From contig JAJUBI010000003.1 in the NCBI GenBank assembly GCA_022419385.1, positions 496,001-560,000 on the forward strand: a DNA stretch of 64,000 nucleotides, read 5' to 3'. This document shows positions 55,758 to 64,000 of this stretch, piece after piece. A model generated the notes under the pieces. That model had not been told where the DNA came from, made no database searches, and was given only the letters and a program-made list of their open reading frames with translations. Origin of the DNA: Paraconiothyrium sp. Pb-2020. Its lineage: Eukaryota > Ascomycota > Dothideomycetes > Pleosporales > Didymosphaeriaceae. Within the stretch, counting starts at the first letter, position 1; the number at the start of each line of letters is the position of its first letter. The position numbers and the translations under genes are program-made.

Positions 55758-56474
55758 GGCAGCATCGTCCAGTCGTCTGTGCACGACGTAGCGGTGTGAA
55801 ACACTGACGTGTTAGCCACCACATGCGAAAAAAACTTCCATCGGTCCCATAACATCTGGGGAGTAGACGACGTGCTGGAGCCTCATGAACAAACACCCGT
55901 TCCGCATGAGATGTGACTCGATGCCTGTCGGAGATGTGCCCGGTTCTTCGTAAGAAACAAGAGGGACCCTGGTCTGAACGGGCGACGAGCATGGCCCAAG
56001 CTCCATGGGTACCCGCCATAATTTCAGCGTGACGTTGGGGGCCCAGGCGTGCCTCTTCAGCCTCTGGAAATCTTGCAGGCTGGTCGTCGTCGATCGTCAC
56101 AAGTATATTGATGCGTGACGAGCGCGGAGAGGGGTCGCCCAGGACGAAAACGCGTGGAGAAGGCGCCGACGCGTGAACGTCATGGGCCGCAGCTTTTTGT
56201 GATTGGCTCGTGCGCGCTGCCCGTTCGACGTTGACGTAGCGCTACATAAAACGAACAGGCCCCCCAGCCACCAGTAATTGCACGCACGACCGCCCACACT
56301 GCTGCTGCCTCAACCCCCTCGCCGTTTGTACAAAATTACCCGCCTGTGCTCGACTTTTTGATACACATCTCGCCCTGTTTGCTCGACAAACCCACTTGAC
56401 TTAGTACATACACGTCACAGTCGAGCACACCTTTTTGGAACCACTTGACAACTTCACTACACACTCCCGTCGCC
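55758..56474. other. Intergenic; weak minus-strand frame
   Basis: 717 bp. A 95-codon open frame on the minus strand (55812-56096) looks coding-like but has no upstream start or splice support. The right part is the promoter of the coiled-coil gene. Confidence 0.4.
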
Positions 56475-59400
56475 ATGGCTCGCCCCAGCGGCCTCGCGTC
56501 GGACCACCATCCAGAAGGCCCTGGTGATGCTCCTCGCCGCCGCAAGGCTCGCAAGAGCACGCCGTCCGTCGACCTCTCACAATCCAGCAAGCGCCCTGCT
56601 TCGCCATCGGGCGAGCAATCGTCACCCGTAGCCAAGCGCGTGCGGATGGCATCCGACGATCACGACCAACTGGCCCGCGAGATGGAGGAGTCTGTCTCGC
56701 GCGCACAGTCACAAACGCCAGTCACAGTCCGCAAGACCATCATTCGCCATACCCGCCGCAACTCGGAGCCCGTCGTCGCCTTTGCCGATGAGGAGGAGGA
56801 GGACGACGACGATGACATGCAGTTGACGCCCTCAGCCTCGACCCAGCCTTTGCCCGGCCTCACGCCCCATCTTCGCCGCATTGGAGCCACTCGTGGCCGA
56901 CCCACCAATGCCACTCGCCGTGCCCGCATGTCGATGCCCGCCCAGATCCGCGTGGAGTCGGTCGACGAGACCAACGGCAGCCAGATCCAGTTCGCGCCGT
57001 TCAAGGCGACGATCGACAGTCGCACTCGCCGTAGGCTCAAGCGCAACCACCTTGCCGAAGAGTACAACGATCTGGAATACCACCAGAAGGAGGACCAGAG
57101 GCTGCGAAAGGCCTACATCGAGCTGAGCAACCAGCTCAAGGAGAAGAATGATCAGATCAAGGATTTGGAATACCAGATCGAGGCTCGTCGCATGGGCGAA
57201 ATCAACCTGACTGACGACCAGACTGAAGATCTGCGCGAGCAGCTCGATAGGGCCCGCGAGGAGATTGAGGAGCTGCGTGCGTCTTCAGTATATCGCGGCG
57301 ATTCACGCGAGACGAGCGCGTTCGATCACAACATGATGGACGGCGCTTTCGATGACGATGACGACGAGCCATTTTTGGCCATCGATCCCAACGACCCCGA
57401 TGGCCCCGACATGGAAGACGTAGAGCCTCTACCAATCGGCGAGTACGCTTCGCGTGTACAGGCGCTGTCAAGCCAGGTCACTGTCGACTCACTAAAGACG
57501 CTTACGCAGACTAGCCATGACTCTTTGGCCGAAGAATCGCAAGTGGATCCCACTTCAGTCCCGGACAGGATCTCCGACAAGGCGATCAAGCGGTATGAGA
57601 CGGAGATCGACCGGCTCGTTGAGCAGCTGGCTGAGGCACAAGGCGCACTACGCATCCTCTCCATCGAACTCCAAAACCTAAATATCCTTGCACCAGGCGC
57701 GTCCACGGACGCAATTCTCGCCGAATCTCGACACATCTTCGAAGATCTTCGTGAGGAGATGGAGAATTTGCTGCCTGGGTGCTCTCTTGGCCTCAATCAG
57801 GCCGAATTCCTACGCAAGCTACCCACACTGTTCGAGGGCCTCTTATCTGAGCTCGGCGAAAAGACAACCGTAGCCGAAAAGCACTATCAAGAGGCTCGTG
57901 TCATGCGTGCTCAGTATGAGAATTCTCTGGGTCTCTTGGAACGCTCCGAAGCCCGCAATGATGACCTGGACAACAAGATTGCTGACTTGCAGCGCGGCAA
58001 TGAGGGCCTTCGCGCGGAAATTGCGGACCTCGATGAGCGTGTGGCCACCCTGGACGCGCTCACTAACCAGCAGGATGCGGATCTCAAAGAGAAAGACGTC
58101 CAGATCCACGGCCTCCAGGACGAGATTCTCGACAAGGAGACAGCTCTTACCCGCCTTCGGGATTCCTTGGAGAAATACCGCACCGATCTCGACAATGTCA
58201 TTGAGACGACAACTCGCACTGATGCGCAATATCAGGAGACTATTGCTGATATGCAGCAGAACCATGCGACGGAGGTTCTCGAACTTCAGACCCAGTTCCA
58301 GGACGAGAACGAGCTTCGTCTGCAGGCTCAAGGCGAGGCAGAGCAGAAATCGGAGTACATTGACGAGCTGCAGGACCACATTAAGGGCATCGAAGAGCAG
58401 GTGGCCGCCCTGACAGAAGACCTTGAACGACTCCGCAACCGCCTCGTCGCCGAAACTCAGGAGCATGACCAGTCCAAGGCCCTGCTCCTGGAGGAACAGG
58501 AGCGTGTCTACGCTCAGCAAAACCAAATCGAAAACTTGGAGGATAAGCTCGAGCAATTAACAGTTGAGCTTGCCGAGGTTCGCGCGAACCTTGACGCGGA
58601 GCGCACCCAGCGAGAACAGACTGAAACGTTGCTTGATGAGGCAAATACACAGATTGCAGATTTGGAGGAACGCCTTCGTGCTGAAGGACAAGAATCCCAA
58701 GGCCTTCGGTCCAAGCTTTTCCAGGTCCAGATGGAGCGGGAAGAAACAATCAAGAACCTGGATGAAGACGCTCGGGAACGCGAGGCTGCCCTACAATCAT
58801 CGCTTGATACCGAGACACAGGGCCGCCAGACTGCCGAGCAGATTGTGGCTGATCTAGAGTTGCGCATCACCGAGTTGGAGGCGAACATCGTTGCTGGAGA
58901 CGAAGAAATCGCCCGGTTGACACAAGAACTCGCCGATACCGAGAAGGACCGTGATGAGCGCATCGAAGACCTAGAATCGCAGCTCGCCGATTTGAAGCAG
59001 AAATACGCTGCTTTAGAGAACACATCTAACAGCACAATCACGTCCCTACAAGCCAACATCACCGACTTGACAAACGAGGTGAATGCGCAGAAGGCGGAGA
59101 TTGAGCGTATATCGGCCGAGGCTGCTGAAACTGAGCGTGACCTGCGCGAGGAGCTGGCTCAGAAGGAGGAAGAGTTAGTCCAGCGAAGCCAAGAGTATGC
59201 AGACCTCGGCAAAAAGTATGCTCAGCTTGAGGAGGAGCACACACAGTCCATTGAGGCCTTCTCTACTGAGCAGTTCCACTTCACCCGCCTACAGGACAAG
59301 TGGATCCGGGGACAGCAGACCATGGAGGAGAAGATCCGGACTCTGGAGGCACGGATACGCGACATGGAGGCTGCAGCGGCTCAGGCTGTACTCGACCATG

Positions 59401-59879
59401 AAGCCGTTATCCGCGAGAAGGAGACGGAGATCCAACAGCTCCGCGTCCTGGCCGATACTCGCGCCGAGACCATCGTCGAGATGAACGCTCAGATTGACAC
59501 CCTCAAGGAGACCTTTGCACAGCAGGAGCTCGACTCTCGCCAGACCATCGACACACTCCTTGACTCCCAGCGGTTGCTACAGCAACAGAACGAGGACCTC
59601 GCCAATGCGCTCAAGAAGCGCAACGCCGAGACCCTAGAGGCTGTGCAAGCTATGCAGGTTAAGGGCGTGGTCGTGAAGAAGCAGAACGTTAACCTCAACA
59701 AGGTTGCCAACGGCAAGGTGACCAAGGTCAGCGAGCGCGTCAAAATCGGCAAGAAGAGCCGGGCCGGCAAGATTGTCAAGGAGCGCAAGTGGCGGGACTC
59801 CGGGTTCGGCGCTGATAGCGACATCGAGAACGAGGAGGTGGACTTCGATGAGGCTGCGCCGGAGGCAATCGTGGGTTAG
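56475..59879 (+). CDS. Long coiled-coil protein, unknown
   Basis: A 1134-aa single-exon protein starting at gtcgccATGgct, a good Kozak context, preferred to an ATG 10 codons upstream. Residues 1-190 are basic and Ser/Pro-rich, with nuclear-localisation-like KR clusters (RRRKARK, KRVRM), an EEEEDDDDD run near 100-108 and Arg-rich patches. From about 195 to 1070 heptad-repeat coiled coil dominates (RLRKAYIELSNQLKEKNDQ, EIARLTQELADTEKDRDE and many similar segments), broken near 285-385 by an acidic linker. The C-terminus is again basic (KIGKKSRAGKIVKERKWRDSGF), with an acidic last 25 residues. Size and layout fit a structural nuclear, spindle-pole or septum-associated scaffold; the family is not identified. 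Confidence 0.85.
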   Translation: MARPSGLASDHHPEGPGDAPRRRKARKSTPSVDLSQSSKRPASPSGEQSSPVAKRVRMASDDHDQLAREMEESVSRAQSQTPVTVRKTIIRHTRRNSEPVVAFADEEEEDDDDDMQLTPSASTQPLPGLTPHLRRIGATRGRPTNATRRARMSMPAQIRVESVDETNGSQIQFAPFKATIDSRTRRRLKRNHLAEEYNDLEYHQKEDQRLRKAYIELSNQLKEKNDQIKDLEYQIEARRMGEINLTDDQTEDLREQLDRAREEIEELRASSVYRGDSRETSAFDHNMMDGAFDDDDDEPFLAIDPNDPDGPDMEDVEPLPIGEYASRVQALSSQVTVDSLKTLTQTSHDSLAEESQVDPTSVPDRISDKAIKRYETEIDRLVEQLAEAQGALRILSIELQNLNILAPGASTDAILAESRHIFEDLREEMENLLPGCSLGLNQAEFLRKLPTLFEGLLSELGEKTTVAEKHYQEARVMRAQYENSLGLLERSEARNDDLDNKIADLQRGNEGLRAEIADLDERVATLDALTNQQDADLKEKDVQIHGLQDEILDKETALTRLRDSLEKYRTDLDNVIETTTRTDAQYQETIADMQQNHATEVLELQTQFQDENELRLQAQGEAEQKSEYIDELQDHIKGIEEQVAALTEDLERLRNRLVAETQEHDQSKALLLEEQERVYAQQNQIENLEDKLEQLTVELAEVRANLDAERTQREQTETLLDEANTQIADLEERLRAEGQESQGLRSKLFQVQMEREETIKNLDEDAREREAALQSSLDTETQGRQTAEQIVADLELRITELEANIVAGDEEIARLTQELADTEKDRDERIEDLESQLADLKQKYAALENTSNSTITSLQANITDLTNEVNAQKAEIERISAEAAETERDLREELAQKEEELVQRSQEYADLGKKYAQLEEEHTQSIEAFSTEQFHFTRLQDKWIRGQQTMEEKIRTLEARIRDMEAAAAQAVLDHEAVIREKETEIQQLRVLADTRAETIVEMNAQIDTLKETFAQQELDSRQTIDTLLDSQRLLQQQNEDLANALKKRNAETLEAVQAMQVKGVVVKKQNVNLNKVANGKVTKVSERVKIGKKSRAGKIVKERKWRDSGFGADSDIENEEVDFDEAAPEAIVG

Positions 59880-60766
59880 GAGCCGACGGTTTCCTCCCCG
59901 GCATCTCTTAAAAAGGAGACTTGACTATCATAAGGATTCGGTAGAAGGATGACGAGGTTGATTGTTGACTTACACGACACGGCCGCATATCACGAGTGTC
60001 TCTATTGGACACGACCCTCAAACTGTTATTGTACATCCCCTTCTTGTTTATCCTATTGGAATAGCGCTTTTGCACACGGCGCACGGCGTCTGTTGGATCA
60101 AAATCACTTTCGGCATGGAATACATCGAGCGAGTACATAGCATACGCCTAATGATTGTGTCGCATAGGACATGGATGAATGCATTTTTCTCATTACTTCA
60201 CATTACTTCAACAATCATCTGCCAAGCATTCATGACCATGTTTGAGCTCGTGAGAAGGCCCCCACTTGCTAATTCTGTCAATCAAGTAGCATGAGTAATC
60301 CACCAACCCACTATGCCCGGCAATCCCCCGTACACCTACCCCACTCAGGCTTCCTAGTCTCCGCCCCCTTACACCCATTAGGCGAGCAGCGTTGATTGCC
60401 CTCCGCATTCTAATCCCAAAGACAATTCTTCTCCGGATTCTGAATATCAGACAGCACCTCAATGACCGTTTTGAACATGGATGATATTCGTAATTGAAGC
60501 TTAAGCAATGTAAAAGAATTTTGTAAAGAATTATTACTATTACATGTCTTTCTGGACAATCAGACGATTACGTAGTGACGTTGAGATGGACAAGCTGGGG
60601 ACTGTGTACCTCGCGACTAAGAAAAACCATGCAAAGATCGAGTCAGGCGAATACTACCGCAAGACTGAATGAACCAGATCCCTCAAATCCGATTCAGGTA
60701 GCCTGGCTGACCCCAATCGTGGCGCCTGAACGCTTCAGATCTAACGCCTGTATGGCAACACGACCC
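59880..60766. other. Intergenic with a decayed short frame
   Basis: 887 bp. A 51-codon frame with two internal TAGs lies at 60313-60465. No intact gene. Confidence 0.5.
60313..60465 (+). pseudogene. Possible relic of a 50-codon reading frame with two TAGs
   Basis: One frame runs from ATG (60313) to TGA (60463-60465). It reads MPGNPPYTYPTQAS, TAG (60355), SPPPYTH, TAG (60379), then ASSVDCPPHSNPKDNSSPDS and EYQTAPQ. Its Pro/Ser/Tyr/Gln-rich composition is uniform across both stops, and each TAG is one C-to-T change from CAG (Gln), which fits the composition. It could be a decayed small gene or chance. No homologue is known to me. Confidence 0.25.
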
Positions 60767-61672
60767 TCACAAGCCTCGCGATGAAAGTTCCTGCTCAGTC
60801 CAATGCCACAATTTCTCCGCCATCTCCTCGTTATCATCCTTGTCATTCCGGCGGTTTCTCTTCTTCAGTGGTGTATAATATGCGCCCGTGTGTATCTCCT
60901 CGGAAGGCCCTGTCGCCGCCCATAGCTGTCCTAGTGCACCGGTCCGTACGTCCGTGAAAAACACCTTCACAACAAGACTAAAGATCCACCCTAAGTGGGG
61001 ATAATTCTTTATCGTATTGGCGGCTAATCCCGTTTTGACTATTCCAGGATGGAGCGACACGCATTGATACTGGATATCGCCCAAAGCCTTTATGAAGTAG
61101 AGATTTGCCAGCTTGGACTGACCGTATCGAGCACGGCCCGAGAGATCAGCTTGCGGGGTCTTCAGTTGGTCGAAGAGGATGCCCTTGGGGGCGACTGGAT
61201 GCTCGGAGCTCAGTTGGACGATGCGAACGTCGCTATCTGGGAGAGATGCTGTTTTCTCGAGGAGAGGGAGGAGAAGCTTGGTGAAGAGGGCGGGGCCCAT
61301 GTGATTGGAGCCGAAGTGCATCTCGTAACCGTCCTCGGTCAATCCTGAAGAAACGCCCATGAGGCCAGCGTTGTTTAGAAGCACGTCTAAACGATCATAG
61401 TCCTGCAAGACTGAAGCCGCAGCCTTTTTGATCGAGTCGAAAGACGATAGGTCCAACTGTAGAAAAGCAATTTTGCTGTCAGGAACGGCGGTCTTAATTT
61501 CTTCGATGGCTGTCTCAGCCCTGGCCTGTGATCGAGCTGCCATGATGATTTGGCGTGGATTGTGCTTTGCAAGTTGGAGGATTGATTCTTTACCGAGTCC
61601 GCTGTTTCCACCTGTCACAAGGATAACCTTGCCAGCAAGACTTGGAATATCTTTGTCTGGAGAAAAAGACAT
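60767..61672 (-). CDS. Short-chain dehydrogenase (retinol dehydrogenase/WWOX-like)
   Basis: A 301-aa single-exon SDR. It has the cofactor motif TGGNSGLG (20-27), LDLSSFDSIKKAA, NNAGLM, the catalytic Ser in QLSSEHPV and a YGQSK active-site motif (about 190), and the PG(I/V)VKTGL segment. The C-terminal part reads GALGQLWAATGP and YYTPLKK, the typical end of the retinol-dehydrogenase-like group. It is NAD(P)-dependent with unknown substrate, probably a lipid or secondary alcohol. No signal peptide. It is unrelated in detail to the SDR at 2.2-3.1 kb beyond the fold. Confidence 0.92.
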   Translation of the reverse strand: MSFSPDKDIPSLAGKVILVTGGNSGLGKESILQLAKHNPRQIIMAARSQARAETAIEEIKTAVPDSKIAFLQLDLSSFDSIKKAAASVLQDYDRLDVLLNNAGLMGVSSGLTEDGYEMHFGSNHMGPALFTKLLLPLLEKTASLPDSDVRIVQLSSEHPVAPKGILFDQLKTPQADLSGRARYGQSKLANLYFIKALGDIQYQCVSLHPGIVKTGLAANTIKNYPHLGWIFSLVVKVFFTDVRTGALGQLWAATGPSEEIHTGAYYTPLKKRNRRNDKDDNEEMAEKLWHWTEQELSSRGL

Positions 61673-62820
61673 GGCGATGTCAAGGGTATGGAAACGGAGA
61701 TATTACGTTAAGATGAAGAGAGTTGCAGAGTATCATCATGTCAAGTGTACGTCTTTATACAATTAGTCGTCAAGGTTCTTAAATCGGCCAAAACAATCGT
61801 ATAAACGGTCCGATGTGGCGATTAATTAGGGGAGCTGCGCAACGGCCAAATCCAGGACGATTACAGCTGCCGACAAACACTGTCGGCATGATCATTGTCC
61901 CGGGCGTACAGAGGTATATCAAGGCTAGAATTGACATGATAGTAATCGTCGACAGACCCGACACGCTAAAGAGCAATGCCGCGCTACTAGGACCACGGCT
62001 CATCAGTGGATATTCGGACCTACTTAAGCTCATCGGGAACTCACATGTTCGCGTCCAGCTACGTGACAGCACTGACCTCGGATGAAATCAAGGATTAGTG
62101 AACAGTGCTGAAAGACACGGACGGCTTGGCATGCGATGGCCGTTGAGATCTATTGTCTTCGGGGTGATTTACATACCATTTTAGCTTTGACGATGTCAAA
62201 CAACATTATTTCCATGAAAGAATGATCATAGAGAACCTCTAGGTGTAACGAAAACAAATTCATGCTTTTCAATATGCGCGTATACCAACGAGAAAGAAGG
62301 GTGCTCAGTACGGTGATGTTCACTAATCAATTTGCAAGCTGCGACCTTACCGCAGATAGCGTATATATTGAGATCTCTTCTGGTCAGTGTAGTGGATGGT
62401 GGTTTTGATTTCATCTACCTGTATTGAACGAGTTGCGGGACGGAAAGGTATTTCGCAGTATCCTGGTAGTCAATTTGCACAATGTCATTTTTAAAGCAAA
62501 TATTCTGGACTTACATGTCTGCTGCGCCTCCGTAAGCTTGGAGCCTCCAGCCCTAAGATCAGTCTCCGCCGATTCAGTTGGAACATAACGTTGAGATTGT
62601 CCCAGTCTTTACTGTCAGCCTCAATCATATGCCCTAGGTAAGTCGTGGAATCTCGGACAAACATTCAGTCCACGTCTTGCGGGGCCTATGGGTCTTCAAA
62701 CGCGAAAAGCATAAAGAGAGGTCATTTATCCCCTTCACTGTAACCCAGCACGAAAACTATATGAAGTCTTTAGTCGAACGACGAATATTACAAATGGCTA
62801 GCTTTTGGCAATGCCTTTAA
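61673..62820. other. Intergenic, no gene recognised
   Basis: About 1.15 kb between the SDR (-) and the broken enoyl-CoA hydratase (+). Open frames at 61779-62085 on both strands are unconvincing. Confidence 0.4.
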
Positions 62821-63737
62821 ATAAGCACCTACACTCTCCTCGCGGCTGTCAGCGCCTTCCAACTCCCCGAATATGCCGGTTTGAAGACGTCTCTCAACAT
62901 CAGCATACTGGAAATAACATTCCATAACGCTGATTCTGCTGTAAACCTTTGGAATCAGAATACATCGAATGGATTGACGGATATTGTGAAACGGCTCCAG
63001 CGAGACAACGAAACTAAGGTTGTCGTCTTCAAAAGTGACGTCCGAGATTTTTCATGGCTCATCTCGATCTGTCGATGCCTGATCTAGGTATGTAGTGTTT
63101 CGAGTACACGCTCAGGTTTGCTTGCACGATTCTGAATAGTGGTGCAGTCGATGCTGTCCCAGCTTTTGCTGAGCTCATGTTCAACATTTCTACCCTTCCC
63201 CAAGTCACCATCGGTGCAGTAGAGGGAAGAACCCGTGGCGCAGGGAACGAATTGCTTATCGCTCTCGATATGCGCTTTGCAACGAAGAACGATACCCTTT
63301 TCAGACAACCTGGAGTCGGAAATGGACTGTTTCCGGGTGGAGGAGGTAGTCAGTTTCTCGCAGGGCTAATCAGACAAGGACTCGCTTTAGAGTATATCCT
63401 CAGTGCAAATGATGTCAATGCATGTGAAGCCGAAAAAATCAGATGGATCAACAAAGCATTTAATACTGCTGAAGACATGCACCTCTACATCAACCGGCTG
63501 ACTTCACGTCTGCGACTGTTCCCGCAATCGGCCTTGTCTGGAGCAAAAACTTCCGTCAATCGCCGTTCATCACCGACGCTTGAAGAGATTCTCCGCGATG
63601 CGACCGCCTTCCGAAAGCAGCTGGTCAAGCCCACCGTACAAAAGTTGGGCGGCAAGGCGAATGCACTCATAGAAGAATCGTCTCAATTTGACGTTGGGCT
63701 CAACTTGGGTGACATCATTCCTCAGTTGTATAATTAA
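62821..63737 (+). pseudogene. Broken enoyl-CoA hydratase/isomerase-family gene
   Basis: Two regions resemble one crotonase-family protein: 62821-63087 (YTLLAAVSAFQLPEYAGLKT ... LQRDNETKVVVFKSDV) and, after an intron, 63148-63737 (ISTLPQVTIGAVEGRTRGAG ... the oxyanion-hole region). Two lesions are visible. No ATG begins the frame, which opens with ATA at 62821, one base from ATG. The T run 63048-63052 is one T short: beyond it the family sequence MAHLDLSMPDL reads in the next frame, giving a premature TAG in the original frame. Intron 63088-63147 has GTATGT and CAG ends. The downstream half is intact to its TAA. Either the gene is dead or the T run is a base-calling error. The substrate would be a fatty-acyl or other CoA ester. 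Confidence 0.7.
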
Positions 63738-64000
63738 AATGGATGGAATACGGAAAGTGCAATGTAGGAAGGTAGTTCAATGGCATGTGTTGAGGTCGGC
63801 AAGGCGTCGAAGGAGAAATGGAGAACGGCTACCTAGACACAGCTTGGAACCACAGCATTAACTGCCTAGTTAGTTGTTCCATATTACATCATTCGTCTGT
63901 CGTTACGATGTAAGTTCCTTGTCAGTGTAAAGTGATAAAATTCCCGCTAGATTGCATCGCCTGTGCAGCTTTGCCACACATTCCTCGTGTCAACCTCTGC
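63738..64000. other. Window end, nothing recognised
   Basis: 263 bp downstream of the enoyl-CoA hydratase relic; presumably 3' sequence. Confidence 0.4.

Noticed and set aside
1..64000. tRNA genes, rRNA and transposons
   Set aside because: I looked for B-box-like GGTTCGANNCC patterns and transposase-like frames and found none convincing; a dedicated scan could still find a tRNA.

Overview
The window is nuclear DNA of a filamentous ascomycete (Pezizomycotina), most likely a Dothideomycete. This rests on short introns (about 45-70 nt, GT...AG, with CTAAC/CTGAC-type branch sites), one gene per roughly 2 kb on both strands, and typical families of that group: HET-domain and NACHT-ankyrin proteins, a Flo8/SomA-type LisH regulator, small cysteine-rich secreted proteins and a proteinase-K-like protease. 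I recognised no rRNA, tRNA, CRISPR array or intact transposon. Intron positions were worked out by eye from splice signals, frame and protein continuity. In every multi-exon model given as a CDS the exon lengths add up to a whole number of codons.

Layout. 0.5-7.3 kb: a small secreted protein (-), an SDR oxidoreductase (-), a four-exon secreted protein ending in three Kex2-bounded repeats (-), and a 12-cysteine secreted protein (+). 8.8-15.4 kb: a SMI1/KNR4 (SUKH) protein (+) convergent with a NACHT NTPase with ankyrin-like C-terminus (-), then an unrecognised 358-aa protein (-). 16-24.2 kb: a RING-H2 protein (+), a Cys-rich single-span membrane protein (+), a secreted subtilisin (-) and a two-span membrane protein (-). 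25.4-31.5 kb is housekeeping: the U5 snRNP 40-kDa WD40 protein (-), the TRAPP subunit Bet3 (+) sharing a 302-bp divergent promoter with it, and a LisH regulator of the SomA/Flo8 type (+). 33.3-43.5 kb: a small charged protein, a HET-domain protein, a basic nuclear-type protein, a small secreted protein, an unknown three-exon protein and two related short RING proteins. 45.2-49.7 kb is secretory: an alanine-rich secreted protein, a secreted isochorismatase-family hydrolase and a secreted alpha/beta hydrolase. 51.2-55.8 kb: an atypical SDR and two divergently transcribed DHCR24-like FAD oxidoreductases. 56.5-63.7 kb: a 1134-aa coiled-coil protein, a classical SDR and a broken enoyl-CoA hydratase gene.

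Most striking are the Kex2-repeat precursor at 4.5-5.7 kb, the SUKH/NACHT/unknown neighbourhood, the duplicated FAD oxidoreductase pair with an SDR, and two decayed reading frames (enoyl-CoA hydratase at 62.8 kb; a 51-codon frame with two internal TAGs at 60.3 kb). Mobile-element content is low: only short tandem repeats and one imperfect inverted repeat were seen.
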